In this document: in pieces, positions 1 to 9,374 of the stretch
Layout of the letters: each line of letters begins with the position of its first letter
Numbering within the stretch: the first letter of the stretch is position 1
Source of the DNA: CAXXOK01 sp963675365
GTDB lineage: Bacteria > Bacillota > Clostridia > Christensenellales > Aristaeellaceae
Direction: 5' to 3'
Assembly: GCA_963675365.2 (NCBI GenBank)
Contig: CAXXVA010000002.1
Coordinates: 496,001 to 560,000 of the forward strand
DNA: 64,000 bases
Program-made: the position numbers and the translations under genes
The notes under the pieces: generated by a model
Seen by the model: the letters and a program-made list of their open reading frames with translations, nothing else
What the model was told of the DNA's origin: nothing
Databases searched by the model: none

Positions 1-570
1 AGGCAGGCCGTCAGGCGTATGAACAAGGTCGGCATGCTGATCGATTGCTCGCACGCCGGCCCGCAGACTACGCTGGATACCATCGCATATTCGGATAAAC
101 CGCTGATCATCAGCCATATCGGCGCCCGCACCCTGTGGGACAGCAAGCGCCTGTGCAACGACGACGTCATCCGCGCGGCGGCGGAAAGCGGCGGCGTGCT
201 GGGCATCGAAGCCGCGCCCCACACCACCATGACCCAAACCCACCGCACGCACGATCTGGATTCCTTTATGGAGCACTTTGAGTATATCGCCAATCTGGCG
301 GGGATCGATCACGTATCGTTCGGCACGGACGGCTTATACGGCGATCACGTGGGCCTGCACCACCAGTTTGCCGCAAGCCTGGCGACCGGCGACACCAAAA
401 ACACGCACGTGACGTACGAGGAAGTGGCCTATGTCAAAGGGCTTGAAAACCCGACCGAGGCGTCCATTAACATTCTTCGCTGGCTGGTCAAGCACGGCTA
501 CAGCGACACGGATATTGCCAAAGTCCTGGGCGGGAATGCCCTGCGCGTTCTCAACCAGGTGTGGGTATAA
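1..570 (+). CDS. Membrane dipeptidase (peptidase M19), 3' part
   Basis: This is the C-terminal part of an M19 (renal dipeptidase) zinc dipeptidase, a family that cleaves dipeptides including those with a C-terminal D-residue. The frame is open from base 1, so the N-terminus lies outside the window; the first ATG at 19 is internal (RRMNKVGMLIDCSHAG is the usual mid-protein motif). Also visible are SHIGAR, the family's histidine segment, and FGTDG. The C-terminal NALRVL helix is typical of the family end. It is followed after 48 bp by an amidohydrolase gene with its own ribosome site, so it probably belongs to the same catabolic operon. The family call is firm; the substrate is inferred from neighbours. 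Confidence 0.88.
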   Translation, partial: RQAVRRMNKVGMLIDCSHAGPQTTLDTIAYSDKPLIISHIGARTLWDSKRLCNDDVIRAAAESGGVLGIEAAPHTTMTQTHRTHDLDSFMEHFEYIANLAGIDHVSFGTDGLYGDHVGLHHQFAASLATGDTKNTHVTYEEVAYVKGLENPTEASINILRWLVKHGYSDTDIAKVLGGNALRVLNQVWV

Positions 571-618
571 CGGCAGTTTTGTATCAAGCTGGAACATGAG
601 CAACAAGGAGGCGTCCCC

Positions 619-2229
619 ATGGTCGATATTTTGATTCGGAACGGTTTTGTGATCGACGGAACAGGCGGCAAGGGCTTTTCCGGCGATATCGCGGTGAAGG
701 ACGGCAAGATCGTCGCGATCGCGCCCAAGCTTACTTTACAGGCTGACCGCGAGGTGGACGCCGCCGGAAAAACGGTGATTCCCGGGCTGATCGACCCGCA
801 CGTGCACGAAGAATACGTATGTCTGATCAACGGGGACATGGAGCTGTTTATGCGCCAGGGCGTCACCACCTGCCTGAGCGGAAACTGCGGGCACTCCGTG
901 TTCAATATCCCCATGGAAAACGCCGTGGACTATTACTGGAACAACGGCTTGTTCAGCACCGCGCAAAGTGAAAAATATAAAAAAATCTTTCCGCACTGGG
1001 AAGATTTTGCGGGCTATGCCGACTATTGGCAGCACCGGGGATGCAATATGAACATGGCGGTGCTGCAGGGGCACGGAACCATCCGCTGGCATGTGATGGG
1101 CGGCGCGCTGGACCGCAAGCCCACGCCGGAGGAAAAAGAGAAAATCGACGCCATTCTGCGCGCCAATATGGAACAGGGCGCCTGGGGCGTATCGTTTGGG
1201 CTGAGCTACGTGCCAAGCCGTTACGCCGATACGGACGAGCTGTGCGACGTGGTATCGGTTGTCAAAGAATACGACGGCGTGGCCGCCGCGCACCTGCGCC
1301 ATCATATCGGAATGCTTGCATGCACGCAGGAGTTTTTGGAAGTGGGCCGCCGCACAGGCGCGCGCACCCAGATATCGCATTTAAAATCCGTCAACCCGGA
1401 GTGCTTCGACGCCATCCGCGAGGCCGCCGACGGCGGCATGCGCGTATGCGTGGATACGATCCCCGTTTCCACCGGTCATCTGACGCGCAAGGACCGCATG
1501 CTTCAGTTCATCATGGCGGTATCGGATACCCTGTTCGATACGGGGATCGAAGGCGTCAAAGCCGCGCTGCAAACGCCGGAAGGCCGCAAGACCGTGCTCA
1601 AGGACGCCTATATGTTCCCGGAGGACCGCAACCTCGTCATCATTGTATGCTCGGACGATCCAGCGCTTGAAAACCGCACCGTGGTCGATATCGCAGCCGA
1701 GCGCGGGCAGAGCGCCGACGAGGTGCTTTTGGATCTGCTGGGCGACGACAAGCAGTATACCTTTTATTTGGGCGGCGCGTCCCGCCCCGATTTCCCCAAC
1801 AAACCGCACGTCAAACCCATTATGGACAATCCCTATGTGTGCGTCGGGTCCGATGAAATCATGGGCGACCCGGAGGATATGTCCGAGTGGTACGAGCTGC
1901 AGCGCCGCGGCGCGCAGCCGATTTTCTGGCAGATGTACTTAAACGCCGGCGTGCCGCTGGAAGAAATCGTACGCCGCAACACGAGCATGATCGCCGATCA
2001 TCTGGGCTTTGCGGGCCGCGGCAGGCTCGCGGTGGGCGGTTGGGCGGATATCGTGATTCTTGATCCCGCGAATTTCCGCTATCCCGGCCCCGAAGAGATC
2101 GACTACCGCAAACCCGATACCATGCCGACCGGCGTAGATACCGTGCTCGTCAACGGCGAGATCACGCTGGACGCCGGCAAACTGCTGCAGCCGTATGCCG
2201 GCAAGCTGCTTCGCCACGGGCGCGATTGA
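619..2229 (+). CDS. D-aminoacylase-type amidohydrolase (N-acyl-D-amino-acid deacylase family)
   Basis: A 536-aa amidohydrolase-superfamily enzyme that would hydrolyse an amide bond, in characterised relatives that of N-acyl-D-amino acids. Visible are the N-terminal beta-sandwich start (ILIRNGFVIDGTG), the metal-binding HVH in GLIDPHVHEEYV near residues 55-65, the family SGNCGHS segment with its conserved cysteine, SHLK, GSDE and the C-terminal GRGRLAVGGWADIVILD segment. The start ATG has AAGGAGG seven bases upstream. A paralogue begins ten bases after its stop. Both end with an LLRHGRD or LRHERQ tail, which points to a tandem duplication. It could equally be a hydantoinase-like or dipeptide amidase; family sure, substrate unknown. 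Confidence 0.85.
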   Translation: MVDILIRNGFVIDGTGGKGFSGDIAVKDGKIVAIAPKLTLQADREVDAAGKTVIPGLIDPHVHEEYVCLINGDMELFMRQGVTTCLSGNCGHSVFNIPMENAVDYYWNNGLFSTAQSEKYKKIFPHWEDFAGYADYWQHRGCNMNMAVLQGHGTIRWHVMGGALDRKPTPEEKEKIDAILRANMEQGAWGVSFGLSYVPSRYADTDELCDVVSVVKEYDGVAAAHLRHHIGMLACTQEFLEVGRRTGARTQISHLKSVNPECFDAIREAADGGMRVCVDTIPVSTGHLTRKDRMLQFIMAVSDTLFDTGIEGVKAALQTPEGRKTVLKDAYMFPEDRNLVIIVCSDDPALENRTVVDIAAERGQSADEVLLDLLGDDKQYTFYLGGASRPDFPNKPHVKPIMDNPYVCVGSDEIMGDPEDMSEWYELQRRGAQPIFWQMYLNAGVPLEEIVRRNTSMIADHLGFAGRGRLAVGGWADIVILDPANFRYPGPEEIDYRKPDTMPTGVDTVLVNGEITLDAGKLLQPYAGKLLRHGRD

Positions 2230-2239
2230 GGAGACGGCG

Positions 2240-3862
2240 ATGGAGTATTTAATTCGCAACGGATGGATCATTGACGGCACCGGCAAACCCGGCTTCACGG
2301 GCGACGTGCGTATTTCCGGCGACCGCATCACGGCGGTCGGACCCGCCCTACCGCAGGGCGGCGCGGAGGTGATCGATGCTTCCGGGAAGATTGTCATTCC
2401 GGGGCTGATCGATCCGCACGTGCACGAAGAGTGGATCTGCCTGATCGACGGCACGTACGAGCTGTTTCTCAGACAGGGCGTCACCACCGTCGTTAACGGC
2501 AACTGCGGGCATTCCGTCGTGCCCGGCCCCACGAAACGCAATATCGAGTATTATTACGGCAACGGCCTGATGAGTGAGCGCCAGCGCGCGGTGTATGAAG
2601 AACGCTTTCCGGAATGGGAAGATTTTAACGGCTACGCCAGGGCTGTGGAAGCCAGGGGCACGAACCTGAACCTCTGCACGCTTATGGGCCACGGTACGCT
2701 GCGTTGGTCCGTGATGGGCGGCGCGTTTGAGCGCAAGCCCGACGCAACGGAACAGGCGGAAATCCAGCGCTTGCTGGATAAAGCCCTTGCGCAGGGCGCG
2801 TTCGGGCTGTCGTTCGGGCTGGATTATGTGCCAGGCCGGTACGCCGATACCGACGAGCTGGCGGCCTTTGCCAGGGTCGTCACGGGGTACGGCGGCGTGG
2901 TGGCTGCGCATCTGCGCCACGCGCTGGGCGTGAAGGAAGCGACCGAGGAATTCATGGAGGTCGGCAGGCGTTCCGGCGCGAAACTGCAGGTCAGCCACTT
3001 AAAAGCCAGTTGCCCGGAGGCCTTTGACGCGGCGCTTGCCTATGCCAACGCGGGCGGGCGGGTGCTGATCGACACCATCCCCGCGACCACCGCCCATTGC
3101 CAGAGCAGGGACAGGGCGCTTCTGTTCATGATGTCCACCTGCGACGAGCTGTTTGATCAGGGGCTGGACGGAATCAAACAAGCGATTCGCACGTCCGAAG
3201 GCCGCGCGCTGCTGCGCAAGGATCCGTATTTCGTCGACCGCGACCAGTCGCTCAACACTCTCTGGATGACCGGCGATCCCGCGATGGACGGAAAAAGCGT
3301 GCAGGAACTGGCGGATGCCGCGGGCATAGACTCAAAAGAGTACCTGCTGGATCTGCTTGCGGGCGACCGCGACTTTGTATTGTGGTGCGGCGGCGCCGGG
3401 CGCAGGGACTTCGCCATGGAAAGCCATGTGGAAAGTATTCGGCAAAATCCTTACGTTTGCGCCGGCTCGGACGAGATTTTAGGCGATCCCGAGCTGCCCT
3501 ACGACTGGTACGAGCTTTTACGCCGCGGCGCGATGCCAAACTTTATCCAGGGCTATCTGCGCATGGGCATGCCGCTGGAAGAAATCATCCGCCGGAACAC
3601 CTTCATGGTGGCGGATCATTTTGATATTGTGAACCGGGGCCGTCTCGCGCCGGGAAGCTTCGCCGATGTGGCGGTGATCGATCTGGAAGCCTACGCGTTT
3701 CCCTCCGAGGATGACATCACGCCGCTCAAGCCCCTCGCTATGGCCTCCGGCGTTGCCTTTGTGCTGGTTAACGGCGTGCCCGTTCTGCAAAACGGCGAAG
3801 CGCTCAAGGCGTTTCCCGGACGCGTTTTGCGGCACGAGAGGCAAAAGGGAGCGCGCGCATGA
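2240..3862 (+). CDS. D-aminoacylase-type amidohydrolase, tandem paralogue
   Basis: A 540-aa paralogue of the preceding amidohydrolase. It keeps the same landmarks: YLIRNGWIIDGTG, GLIDPHVHEEW metal site, NGNCGHS, SHLK, GSDEILGDPE and NRGRLAPGSFADVAVIDLE. I chose the ATG at 2240, preceded by GAGGAGAC, over an in-frame ATG 45 bases upstream that lies inside the previous gene. The stop overlaps the next gene by four bases (ATGA), so the two are translationally coupled. Divergence between the copies in the middle third suggests different substrates rather than redundancy. That is an inference; neither substrate is known. Confidence 0.85.
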   Translation: MEYLIRNGWIIDGTGKPGFTGDVRISGDRITAVGPALPQGGAEVIDASGKIVIPGLIDPHVHEEWICLIDGTYELFLRQGVTTVVNGNCGHSVVPGPTKRNIEYYYGNGLMSERQRAVYEERFPEWEDFNGYARAVEARGTNLNLCTLMGHGTLRWSVMGGAFERKPDATEQAEIQRLLDKALAQGAFGLSFGLDYVPGRYADTDELAAFARVVTGYGGVVAAHLRHALGVKEATEEFMEVGRRSGAKLQVSHLKASCPEAFDAALAYANAGGRVLIDTIPATTAHCQSRDRALLFMMSTCDELFDQGLDGIKQAIRTSEGRALLRKDPYFVDRDQSLNTLWMTGDPAMDGKSVQELADAAGIDSKEYLLDLLAGDRDFVLWCGGAGRRDFAMESHVESIRQNPYVCAGSDEILGDPELPYDWYELLRRGAMPNFIQGYLRMGMPLEEIIRRNTFMVADHFDIVNRGRLAPGSFADVAVIDLEAYAFPSEDDITPLKPLAMASGVAFVLVNGVPVLQNGEALKAFPGRVLRHERQKGARA

Positions 3863-4617
3863 GGATCGTCTACATTGTTCCCGGCCTGATGCCGGATGCC
3901 GAATGCCGCCGCCGGGAAGCAATGCTGCGGTCCTGGGCCGCTGCCGGAACGCAGGTGGACGTCGCCTGCGTAACGGAAGGCCCGAATTCCATCGAATCCC
4001 TGTACGAGGAATTTTTGGCCGTTCCGGCCGCCGCCAGGCTGGCGGTGCAAAAGGAGCGGGAGGGCTACGATGCCGCGATCATCGGCTGCGCAGGAGATCC
4101 GGGCGTGGATGCCATCCGCGAGCTGACGACCAACATGCTGGTGATCGGGCCCGGCGCGGCTTCTTTTCTGGCGGCAGCCATGCTGGGGCATCGCTTCGGC
4201 GTGCTGACGCCTGAGGGCGATATGTGGCAGTCCAGCCTCGAGCTTGCCTTTAAAACAGGCGTGAAGGACAAGCTGGTGGCGGCGGTTTCCATTCAAACGC
4301 CCGTGCTGGAAATGATGGCGGACAAAAAGGTGACCATGGAGCGGATTTTGCGTGCGGGGAGAACCGCCATTGCGCAGAAGGCCGTGGATACCATGGTGAT
4401 CGGCTGCATGACGATGGCCTTTATGGACGTAGCCAAGGAAATGGAAGAAGCGCTGGGCATTCCGGTGGTGAATCCCGCGCCTGTGTGCCTGAAATACGCA
4501 GAAGCCATGGTGGCCTGCGGGCTGACCCATTCCAAGGCCGCCTATCCGCTGCCGCCCAAGCTGCAAAGCGGAAAGGCAAAGAGCGTTTCGGAGCTGTTTG
4601 CCGTGCGGCAGGGATAA
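3859..4617 (+). CDS. Aspartate/glutamate/hydantoin racemase family protein
   Basis: A 252-aa cofactor-independent Asp/Glu/hydantoin racemase-family protein. These enzymes use two cysteines, one per lobe, to invert a stereocentre. The N-lobe carries AAIIGCAGDPGVDAIRE with the first cysteine, and the C-lobe carries VIGCMTMAFMD with the second. The start overlaps the stop of the D-aminoacylase paralogue. Together with the deacylases and the M19 dipeptidase, it would let the cell interconvert D- and L-forms of a released amino acid or hydantoin. Family call is firm from the paired cysteine motifs; whether it acts on hydantoins, aspartate or glutamate cannot be told. Confidence 0.8.
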   Translation: MRIVYIVPGLMPDAECRRREAMLRSWAAAGTQVDVACVTEGPNSIESLYEEFLAVPAAARLAVQKEREGYDAAIIGCAGDPGVDAIRELTTNMLVIGPGAASFLAAAMLGHRFGVLTPEGDMWQSSLELAFKTGVKDKLVAAVSIQTPVLEMMADKKVTMERILRAGRTAIAQKAVDTMVIGCMTMAFMDVAKEMEEALGIPVVNPAPVCLKYAEAMVACGLTHSKAAYPLPPKLQSGKAKSVSELFAVRQG

Positions 4618-4648
4618 AACGGCAGACTGCCGACAAAGGAGACATGAC

Positions 4649-5212
4649 ATGGAGTTTGAACAGGCGGTGTTTTCCCGCCGCAGCATCCGGACATTTACGG
4701 ATCGGGACGTTACAGACGAGCAGGTGAAACAGCTTATCGCCTACGGCCACGCCGCGCCGTCCGGCGGTAACCTGAAGGAATGGCGCTTTATTGTCGTCCG
4801 CAGCGAAGAGGGGAAGCGGAAGCTTACGAACGCTACCTATCGCGGCAACAGCGAAACCGCCGATCCCCAAAGCTGGATTGCGACGGCGCCCGTGGTGATC
4901 GCCATTGCAGCGGATTTAAGCTGCGCCATGAAGCGCTATGGGCAAAAAGGGCTCAACGAGCTGGTGTACCTGGATTGTTCGGCCGCGGTGGAAAACATGC
5001 TGCTTGGCGCGGTCAGCCTGGGACTTGCCAGCTGCTATATTTCCGGCTTCCGGGAACATGAGATGAGCGAAGCGCTCGGTCTGCCCGAAACCATGCAGGC
5101 GATCGCGCTGCTGCCGATCGGGTATCCGGGTGCGGAGGGCGCTATAAGGCCGTCCGTTCCGCCGGAGGACGTCACCTATCGGGAAGTATACGGGCGCAGG
5201 GATACGGACTAA
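4649..5212 (+). CDS. Nitroreductase family protein (FMN oxidoreductase)
   Basis: A 187-aa FMN-dependent nitroreductase-fold enzyme. The N-terminal FSRRSIRTFTD arginine cluster, which binds the FMN phosphate, is followed by HAAPSGGNLKEWRFIVV, the family's flavin-contact loop. Near the C-terminus LLPIGYPG marks the second flavin contact. The start was set at the ATG eight bases after AAAGGAG. It follows the racemase gene by 31 bp and looks co-transcribed. Members reduce nitro groups, quinones or enones with NAD(P)H, or dehalogenate. Its role in this amide-degrading operon is not clear. Confidence 0.82.
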   Translation: MEFEQAVFSRRSIRTFTDRDVTDEQVKQLIAYGHAAPSGGNLKEWRFIVVRSEEGKRKLTNATYRGNSETADPQSWIATAPVVIAIAADLSCAMKRYGQKGLNELVYLDCSAAVENMLLGAVSLGLASCYISGFREHEMSEALGLPETMQAIALLPIGYPGAEGAIRPSVPPEDVTYREVYGRRDTD

Positions 5213-5369
5213 GCGATGGATGCTGTCGGCAGGAACATTCGCATTCCGGCACGAATCGTTTGAGTATTCACTTGATTTAAAATCCGCTGCCGGGGCGGCC
5301 TCGACAGACCGGTTTTCGCTTACGAAGCAAAACGGCGTTTGCCATATTTCTGCTGAAAGGATCACCCGC

Positions 5370-6416
5370 ATGAAATTCAACATCAATAAAAACGATAAGC
5401 TGCCGATTCATCGCCAGATCATCAATCAGATCGAATTTATGATCGAAAGCGGCGTCCTGCGCGGCGGGGACAAGCTGCCCACGGAACGTGCGCTGAGCGA
5501 GCAGTACGACGTTGCCCGCGGCACGGTAAACGCAGCCTATCTGGAGCTCGCACGCACGGGCAAGGTGCTGACTGTCAGGGGCAGCGGAACCTACGTCACG
5601 AAGATCCATACGGATGTTGAGCAGGGGTATATCCGCAGCCAGATCGACTCCCTTTTGCAGGAAGCCGCCATGGTGGGTATCATGGAAAATAACGTTTTAG
5701 AGCTGATGGATCAGGAAATCCGCCGCCGCCAGCGGGGCATTACGCAGGTGCACGTCGCCTGGGTGGGCTGCTGTGTCGAGGTGCAGCGTATGACCGAACC
5801 CACGCTTTCGATGGTGCCGCTGGTGCAGATCAAGAGCTTCCATATCAACGAGATTCTGGAAAACCCCGAACTGCTGGACGATGATTTCGATCTGATCGTC
5901 ACGACGGAGTTTCCATACGAGGCCCTGGTGCGTTCGGCGCCGCTGCAGGCGGATAAAATTGTTCGCGTAACCCTGGATTTAAACGACGAATATGCGTTCA
6001 AGCTGTCGCTGATCAACAAAAAGCAAAAAACGGTCATGGTTGGAGCCGAGAAGATTTTCATCGATACGGTGCAGGAGCAATTGAACCTTTCCGATAATTT
6101 AGTGCACTGTAAATACTATCTGCCGGATTCGCCCGGCCTGGACGCCGCGCTTGCGCAGGCCGACGTATTGGTCCTGCCCGAACTGACCCAGTTACAGGAT
6201 CAGGATTACCTGCTGAAAACCGCCAGGGAGTTTGAACAGCGCGGAAAACCCGTTTTGTTCGTGGCCTATCAGATGGATCGCGGCAGCGTGATTTATTTCG
6301 AGTCCGAGGTCAAGCAGTGCTGGATCGGCAAATGCCGCACAGGCATCACCAACACGATCAAAACGCCGGATTATCACATGAAATCCACGCCGAAGCGCAA
6401 GGAGCGCAGGTTTTAA
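5370..6416 (+). CDS. GntR-family transcriptional regulator
   Basis: A 348-aa regulator with an N-terminal winged helix of the GntR type (KLPIHRQIINQIEFMIESG, then LPTERALSEQYDVARGTVNAAYLEL, about residues 10-70). The remaining 270 residues form an alpha/beta effector domain that I do not recognise as FCD or UTRA; YhcF-like regulators share this overall shape. The ATG at 5370 follows GAAAGGATCACCCGC. The frame stays open to 5220, but that extension has no ribosome site. It lies 157 bp after the nitroreductase on the same strand and probably senses a product of the amidohydrolase operon. DNA-binding function is firm; the ligand is unknown. Confidence 0.8.
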   Translation: MKFNINKNDKLPIHRQIINQIEFMIESGVLRGGDKLPTERALSEQYDVARGTVNAAYLELARTGKVLTVRGSGTYVTKIHTDVEQGYIRSQIDSLLQEAAMVGIMENNVLELMDQEIRRRQRGITQVHVAWVGCCVEVQRMTEPTLSMVPLVQIKSFHINEILENPELLDDDFDLIVTTEFPYEALVRSAPLQADKIVRVTLDLNDEYAFKLSLINKKQKTVMVGAEKIFIDTVQEQLNLSDNLVHCKYYLPDSPGLDAALAQADVLVLPELTQLQDQDYLLKTAREFEQRGKPVLFVAYQMDRGSVIYFESEVKQCWIGKCRTGITNTIKTPDYHMKSTPKRKERRF

Positions 6417-6617
6417 CTAAAACTTGCATGAAACTGTAGCGCAGTCGGAGGATACTGTACGCTGTCGCTTTTTGTAAGGGATACCGAGCACTAGAGTATT
6501 GGTTTCTGTTGCCTTATTTTGCAGTTTATCGGACGCGGTAGTGCAATGCGTAGTGTAACAGTATCATGTTCTGTCTTGCTGATTGCTCAATAAGCTAAAG
6601 CGTTATATATAATTCTT

Positions 6618-6656
6618 CCGCCAGAACACACGATAGTGCTTTGGCGGATGCTTTTT
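6618..6656 (+). terminator. Rho-independent terminator
   Basis: CCGCCA pairs with TGGCGG across an 18-base loop and is followed by a run of six T. It would end transcription from the GntR gene about 200 bp upstream. Confidence 0.6.
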
Positions 6657-6684
6657 TATTTCAACTTATTATGATGATCTAGGA

Positions 6685-6966
6685 TCATGGCAATAATCTT
6701 CTAAATGCAGCTTGATATGTGGTCAGTGCATTTGGTACAGGGGCGATGACGGTGGTATCTTGGCTGCCGGTTAGCAAATAATCCGTGCTGATGGACAGTG
6801 CATTGCTAATGGAAACGATGGTTTCCAGGCTTGCTTTGTGCGATTCACGCTTCAAGTGTCCGACAAAGGATATGGAACCCGAGATGCGTTGAGCCGGACC
6901 TTTCTGCGTCCAGCCTCTTTCAGTACGTTGTTGGCGGTTTCTTCTTCCTTGGTCCTGATAGTCCAT
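6685..6966 (-). CDS. Small XRE-family helix-turn-helix protein
   Basis: A 93-aa protein with one XRE (lambda repressor-like) domain. RGWTQ and the segment SISFVGHLKRESHKASLETIV cover the recognition region, and SISTDYLLTG is the usual end of the domain. The ATG is preceded by AAAGGGAG. The first helix (DQGRRNRQQRTERGW) departs from the usual pattern, and the position normally occupied by the start of the second helix reads GPAQRIS, so the gene may be decaying. It stands alone and convergent to the GntR gene. Target unknown; may be a remnant of a mobile element. Confidence 0.5.
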   Translation of the reverse strand: MDYQDQGRRNRQQRTERGWTQKGPAQRISGSISFVGHLKRESHKASLETIVSISNALSISTDYLLTGSQDTTVIAPVPNALTTYQAAFRRLLP

Positions 6967-7096
6967 TCGTTCGAACTCCCTTTAATGAATCAATGGTTCA
7001 AAACGGGATATATTTGATTGATATTACTTTGCCAAGTATATCGTTCTGTTCATTTTTGTATAAGATCAAAGTAATTGAAAAAAATCCATTTAAGTA

Positions 7097-7141
7097 TTGC
7101 GTAGGGAGATAATTTATGGTATATTGCTTGTATACACAGTG
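7097..7141 (+). promoter_or_regulatory. Promoter and GTATAC operator upstream of the TRAP operon
   Basis: TTGCGT and TATATT are separated by 17 bp, and GTATACA follows four bases after the -10 box. The same hexamer sits at the same distance from the -10 box in the promoter of the RraA operon at 20414. The gap between the XRE gene and the permease is otherwise AT-rich and shows no gene. The flanking arms of this site match the consensus palindrome poorly, so it is the weakest of the four sites. Confidence 0.5.
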
Positions 7142-7370
7142 AATTCAATGTGAATTATTGATTTCCTGATTTCTGGCCTTTAATTACATAAACCCTATTC
7201 TTATAAAACCGGAGAAGTATTCCAGCTTTAGGGGATTTCAAGAAAAATGATACCATCGCGGTTTTAATCATTTACAGCATTTACTGCGGTAGACACAGCG
7301 GACAATATAGCACACCAATGAATTATGATGAAAGTAGATATGGCATATCATCGTGAAAGGAAGAGTCTAT

Positions 7371-9320
7371 ATGAGGTCCTTGAACAAGACGGACAAAGCT
7401 AAAAAGAAGGAGAAAATAGTTGTTGTCTCACGGAGGGAATTAACCGGACCAATATTTATAATTGTTAGTATTTTTGCAGTATTCGGCGCTTTATTTCAAT
7501 TATACAACGCTGGTTTTGGCGTGCTTACCGAAATACAGATGCGCTCATTTCACTGGATGTATATAGGCTTCATCAGTTTTTTATGTTATTCGTATGTAAA
7601 ACAGAGAAAAGACGACCATGTTCCCGTGATTGATATCCTGCTAGCGGTTGCAACCCTGGCATGCAGTATCTATATTTATTTTTCCTGGCCCAGAATTGCC
7701 GCTAATTTTGGGTTTACCAATACGCTGGATACGGTTTTTGGTATCGTTCTTGTATTGTTGGTTTTAGAAATCACACGGCGTGCCATAGGCTGGCCGCTGG
7801 TCATCTTATCGATTGTTTTCCTCCTATACGCTTTTTTCGGCGGGCATATTTCGGGTGTATTTGCGAGCAAGAATTTCAATCTTACACAGGTGATCCGTAC
7901 ACTGTATGCCAGCACAGATGGTATCTGGGGCGCGCCGCTGGGTATTTCTGCATCCTACGTTATTTTGTTTATCCTATTCGGCTCTCTGCTGCGTGCGTCC
8001 GGCGGCGGCGAACTTTTTACGGACATCGCCTTTGCATTGGTGGGTAAATACAGAGGCGGACCTGCAAAATCCGCTGTGGTTTCCAGTTGCTTTTTTGGCA
8101 TGATTTCAGGTGCCGCCGTTGCCAACGTTGTAGCAACGGGCACGTTTACGATACCGCTGATGAAAAAAGGCGGCTATAAACCGCATTACGCGGGAGCGGT
8201 TGAAGCGGTAGCTTCGACTGGTGGGCAATTTATGCCGCCGATTATGGGCGCTGCGGCGTTTATGATCGCAAACAACTGTGGGGTTCCCTACTCGGTCGTT
8301 GCGATTAGTGCGATTATTCCAGCGTTGCTTTACTATTTTTACTTATTATTCTGCTTGGATGCCGAGGCAAAACGTTCAGGCTTATCTGGAATCAGCAAAG
8401 AAAATCTGCCGCATGCCTGGAAAGCGCTGAAAGAGCGAGGGCATATGCTGATCCCGTTGGTCGTTCTGATTTATTTGCTCGTCAGTTCCTACTCGCCTGG
8501 GAAATCGGTATTTTGGAGCATTGTACTGCTTGTGGTTTTTGCATCATTGCGCAAAAACACCCGTATGGGTCCGAAAAAACTGCTATTGGCGATCGTAGAT
8601 GGTGTATACGGCGCACTTCCGGTAGCGATAGCTTGCGCCTGCGCGGGGATAGTATCCGGCGTTATCTCATTGACGGGTCTGGGTCTCAGGTTTTCATCCA
8701 TTTTGATTCAGCTGTCCGGCGGATTACAGCTTCCGATGCTGCTGCTCACCATGTTTGCTTCGATTATTATGGGCATGGGATTACCGACGACCGCTGCGTA
8801 TATCATCCTGTCCGTGTTAACGGCACCCGCTCTGGTTTCACTGGGTATTAACCAGCTCTCTGCCCACTTCTTCATCTTCTTCTTTGCCTGTATTTCAACC
8901 ATCACGCCGCCTGTCGCGTTGTCGGCCTATGCGGGCGCCGGTATTGCAGGGGCTGATCCGATGAAAACGGGATGGACGGCATTTCGTATTGGCCTTGCAG
9001 GATACATTATTCCATATCTTGTGATCTATAAGCCCAGCTTAATGTTGATTGGAACGCCGCTCTTGCCCTCAGTGCTGAATATCATTTTTTCCGTGATTGC
9101 CATTGCCAGCATGACGTTTACCATTACCGGTATTCTTGGGAAAGGGAAACTGAACTTGGCCTATCGGCTTGTATTTGCCGCACTGTCCATTCTGATTTTC
9201 ATCCCGACCGGAGGGATAGGGTATCAAGTGGACGGATTTGCTGTTGTGGCTTGCGTCGCGCTATACATTTTCCTTTCGCTGCGGTTTAAAAAGCAGAAAC
9301 CGCAGATGGCAAAGACCTGA
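7371..9320 (+). CDS. TRAP transporter permease, 4TM/12TM fusion (TAXI type)
   Basis: A 649-aa inner-membrane protein in which the small (DctQ-like) and large (DctM-like) TRAP subunits are fused, the arrangement found with TAXI-family binding proteins. Numerous hydrophobic segments are visible. GGPAKSAVVSSCFFGMISGAAVANVVATG and GGQFMPPIMGAAAFMIANN are signature stretches of the large subunit, and MGMGLPTTAAYIILS is its second repeat. I start at the ATG following GAAAGGAAGAG rather than the GTG 18 bases earlier. The TAXI binding protein gene follows 54 bp later. It should drive Na+- or H+-coupled import of an organic acid or amino acid; the substrate is unknown. Confidence 0.92.
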   Translation: MRSLNKTDKAKKKEKIVVVSRRELTGPIFIIVSIFAVFGALFQLYNAGFGVLTEIQMRSFHWMYIGFISFLCYSYVKQRKDDHVPVIDILLAVATLACSIYIYFSWPRIAANFGFTNTLDTVFGIVLVLLVLEITRRAIGWPLVILSIVFLLYAFFGGHISGVFASKNFNLTQVIRTLYASTDGIWGAPLGISASYVILFILFGSLLRASGGGELFTDIAFALVGKYRGGPAKSAVVSSCFFGMISGAAVANVVATGTFTIPLMKKGGYKPHYAGAVEAVASTGGQFMPPIMGAAAFMIANNCGVPYSVVAISAIIPALLYYFYLLFCLDAEAKRSGLSGISKENLPHAWKALKERGHMLIPLVVLIYLLVSSYSPGKSVFWSIVLLVVFASLRKNTRMGPKKLLLAIVDGVYGALPVAIACACAGIVSGVISLTGLGLRFSSILIQLSGGLQLPMLLLTMFASIIMGMGLPTTAAYIILSVLTAPALVSLGINQLSAHFFIFFFACISTITPPVALSAYAGAGIAGADPMKTGWTAFRIGLAGYIIPYLVIYKPSLMLIGTPLLPSVLNIIFSVIAIASMTFTITGILGKGKLNLAYRLVFAALSILIFIPTGGIGYQVDGFAVVACVALYIFLSLRFKKQKPQMAKT

Positions 9321-9374
9321 ATGTGAAACCTGGTGCGCAGTATGTGCACTAAGAAATAAAAAGGAGAGAGATCC

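Noticed and set aside
736..1380. Long leftward open frame opposite the first D-aminoacylase
   Set aside because: It is antisense to a gene with clear motifs, has no ribosome site and reads as low-complexity His/Arg/Ala sequence typical of GC-rich shadows.
3691..4686. 331-codon leftward frame opposite the racemase gene
   Set aside because: It crosses three forward genes and has no family features.
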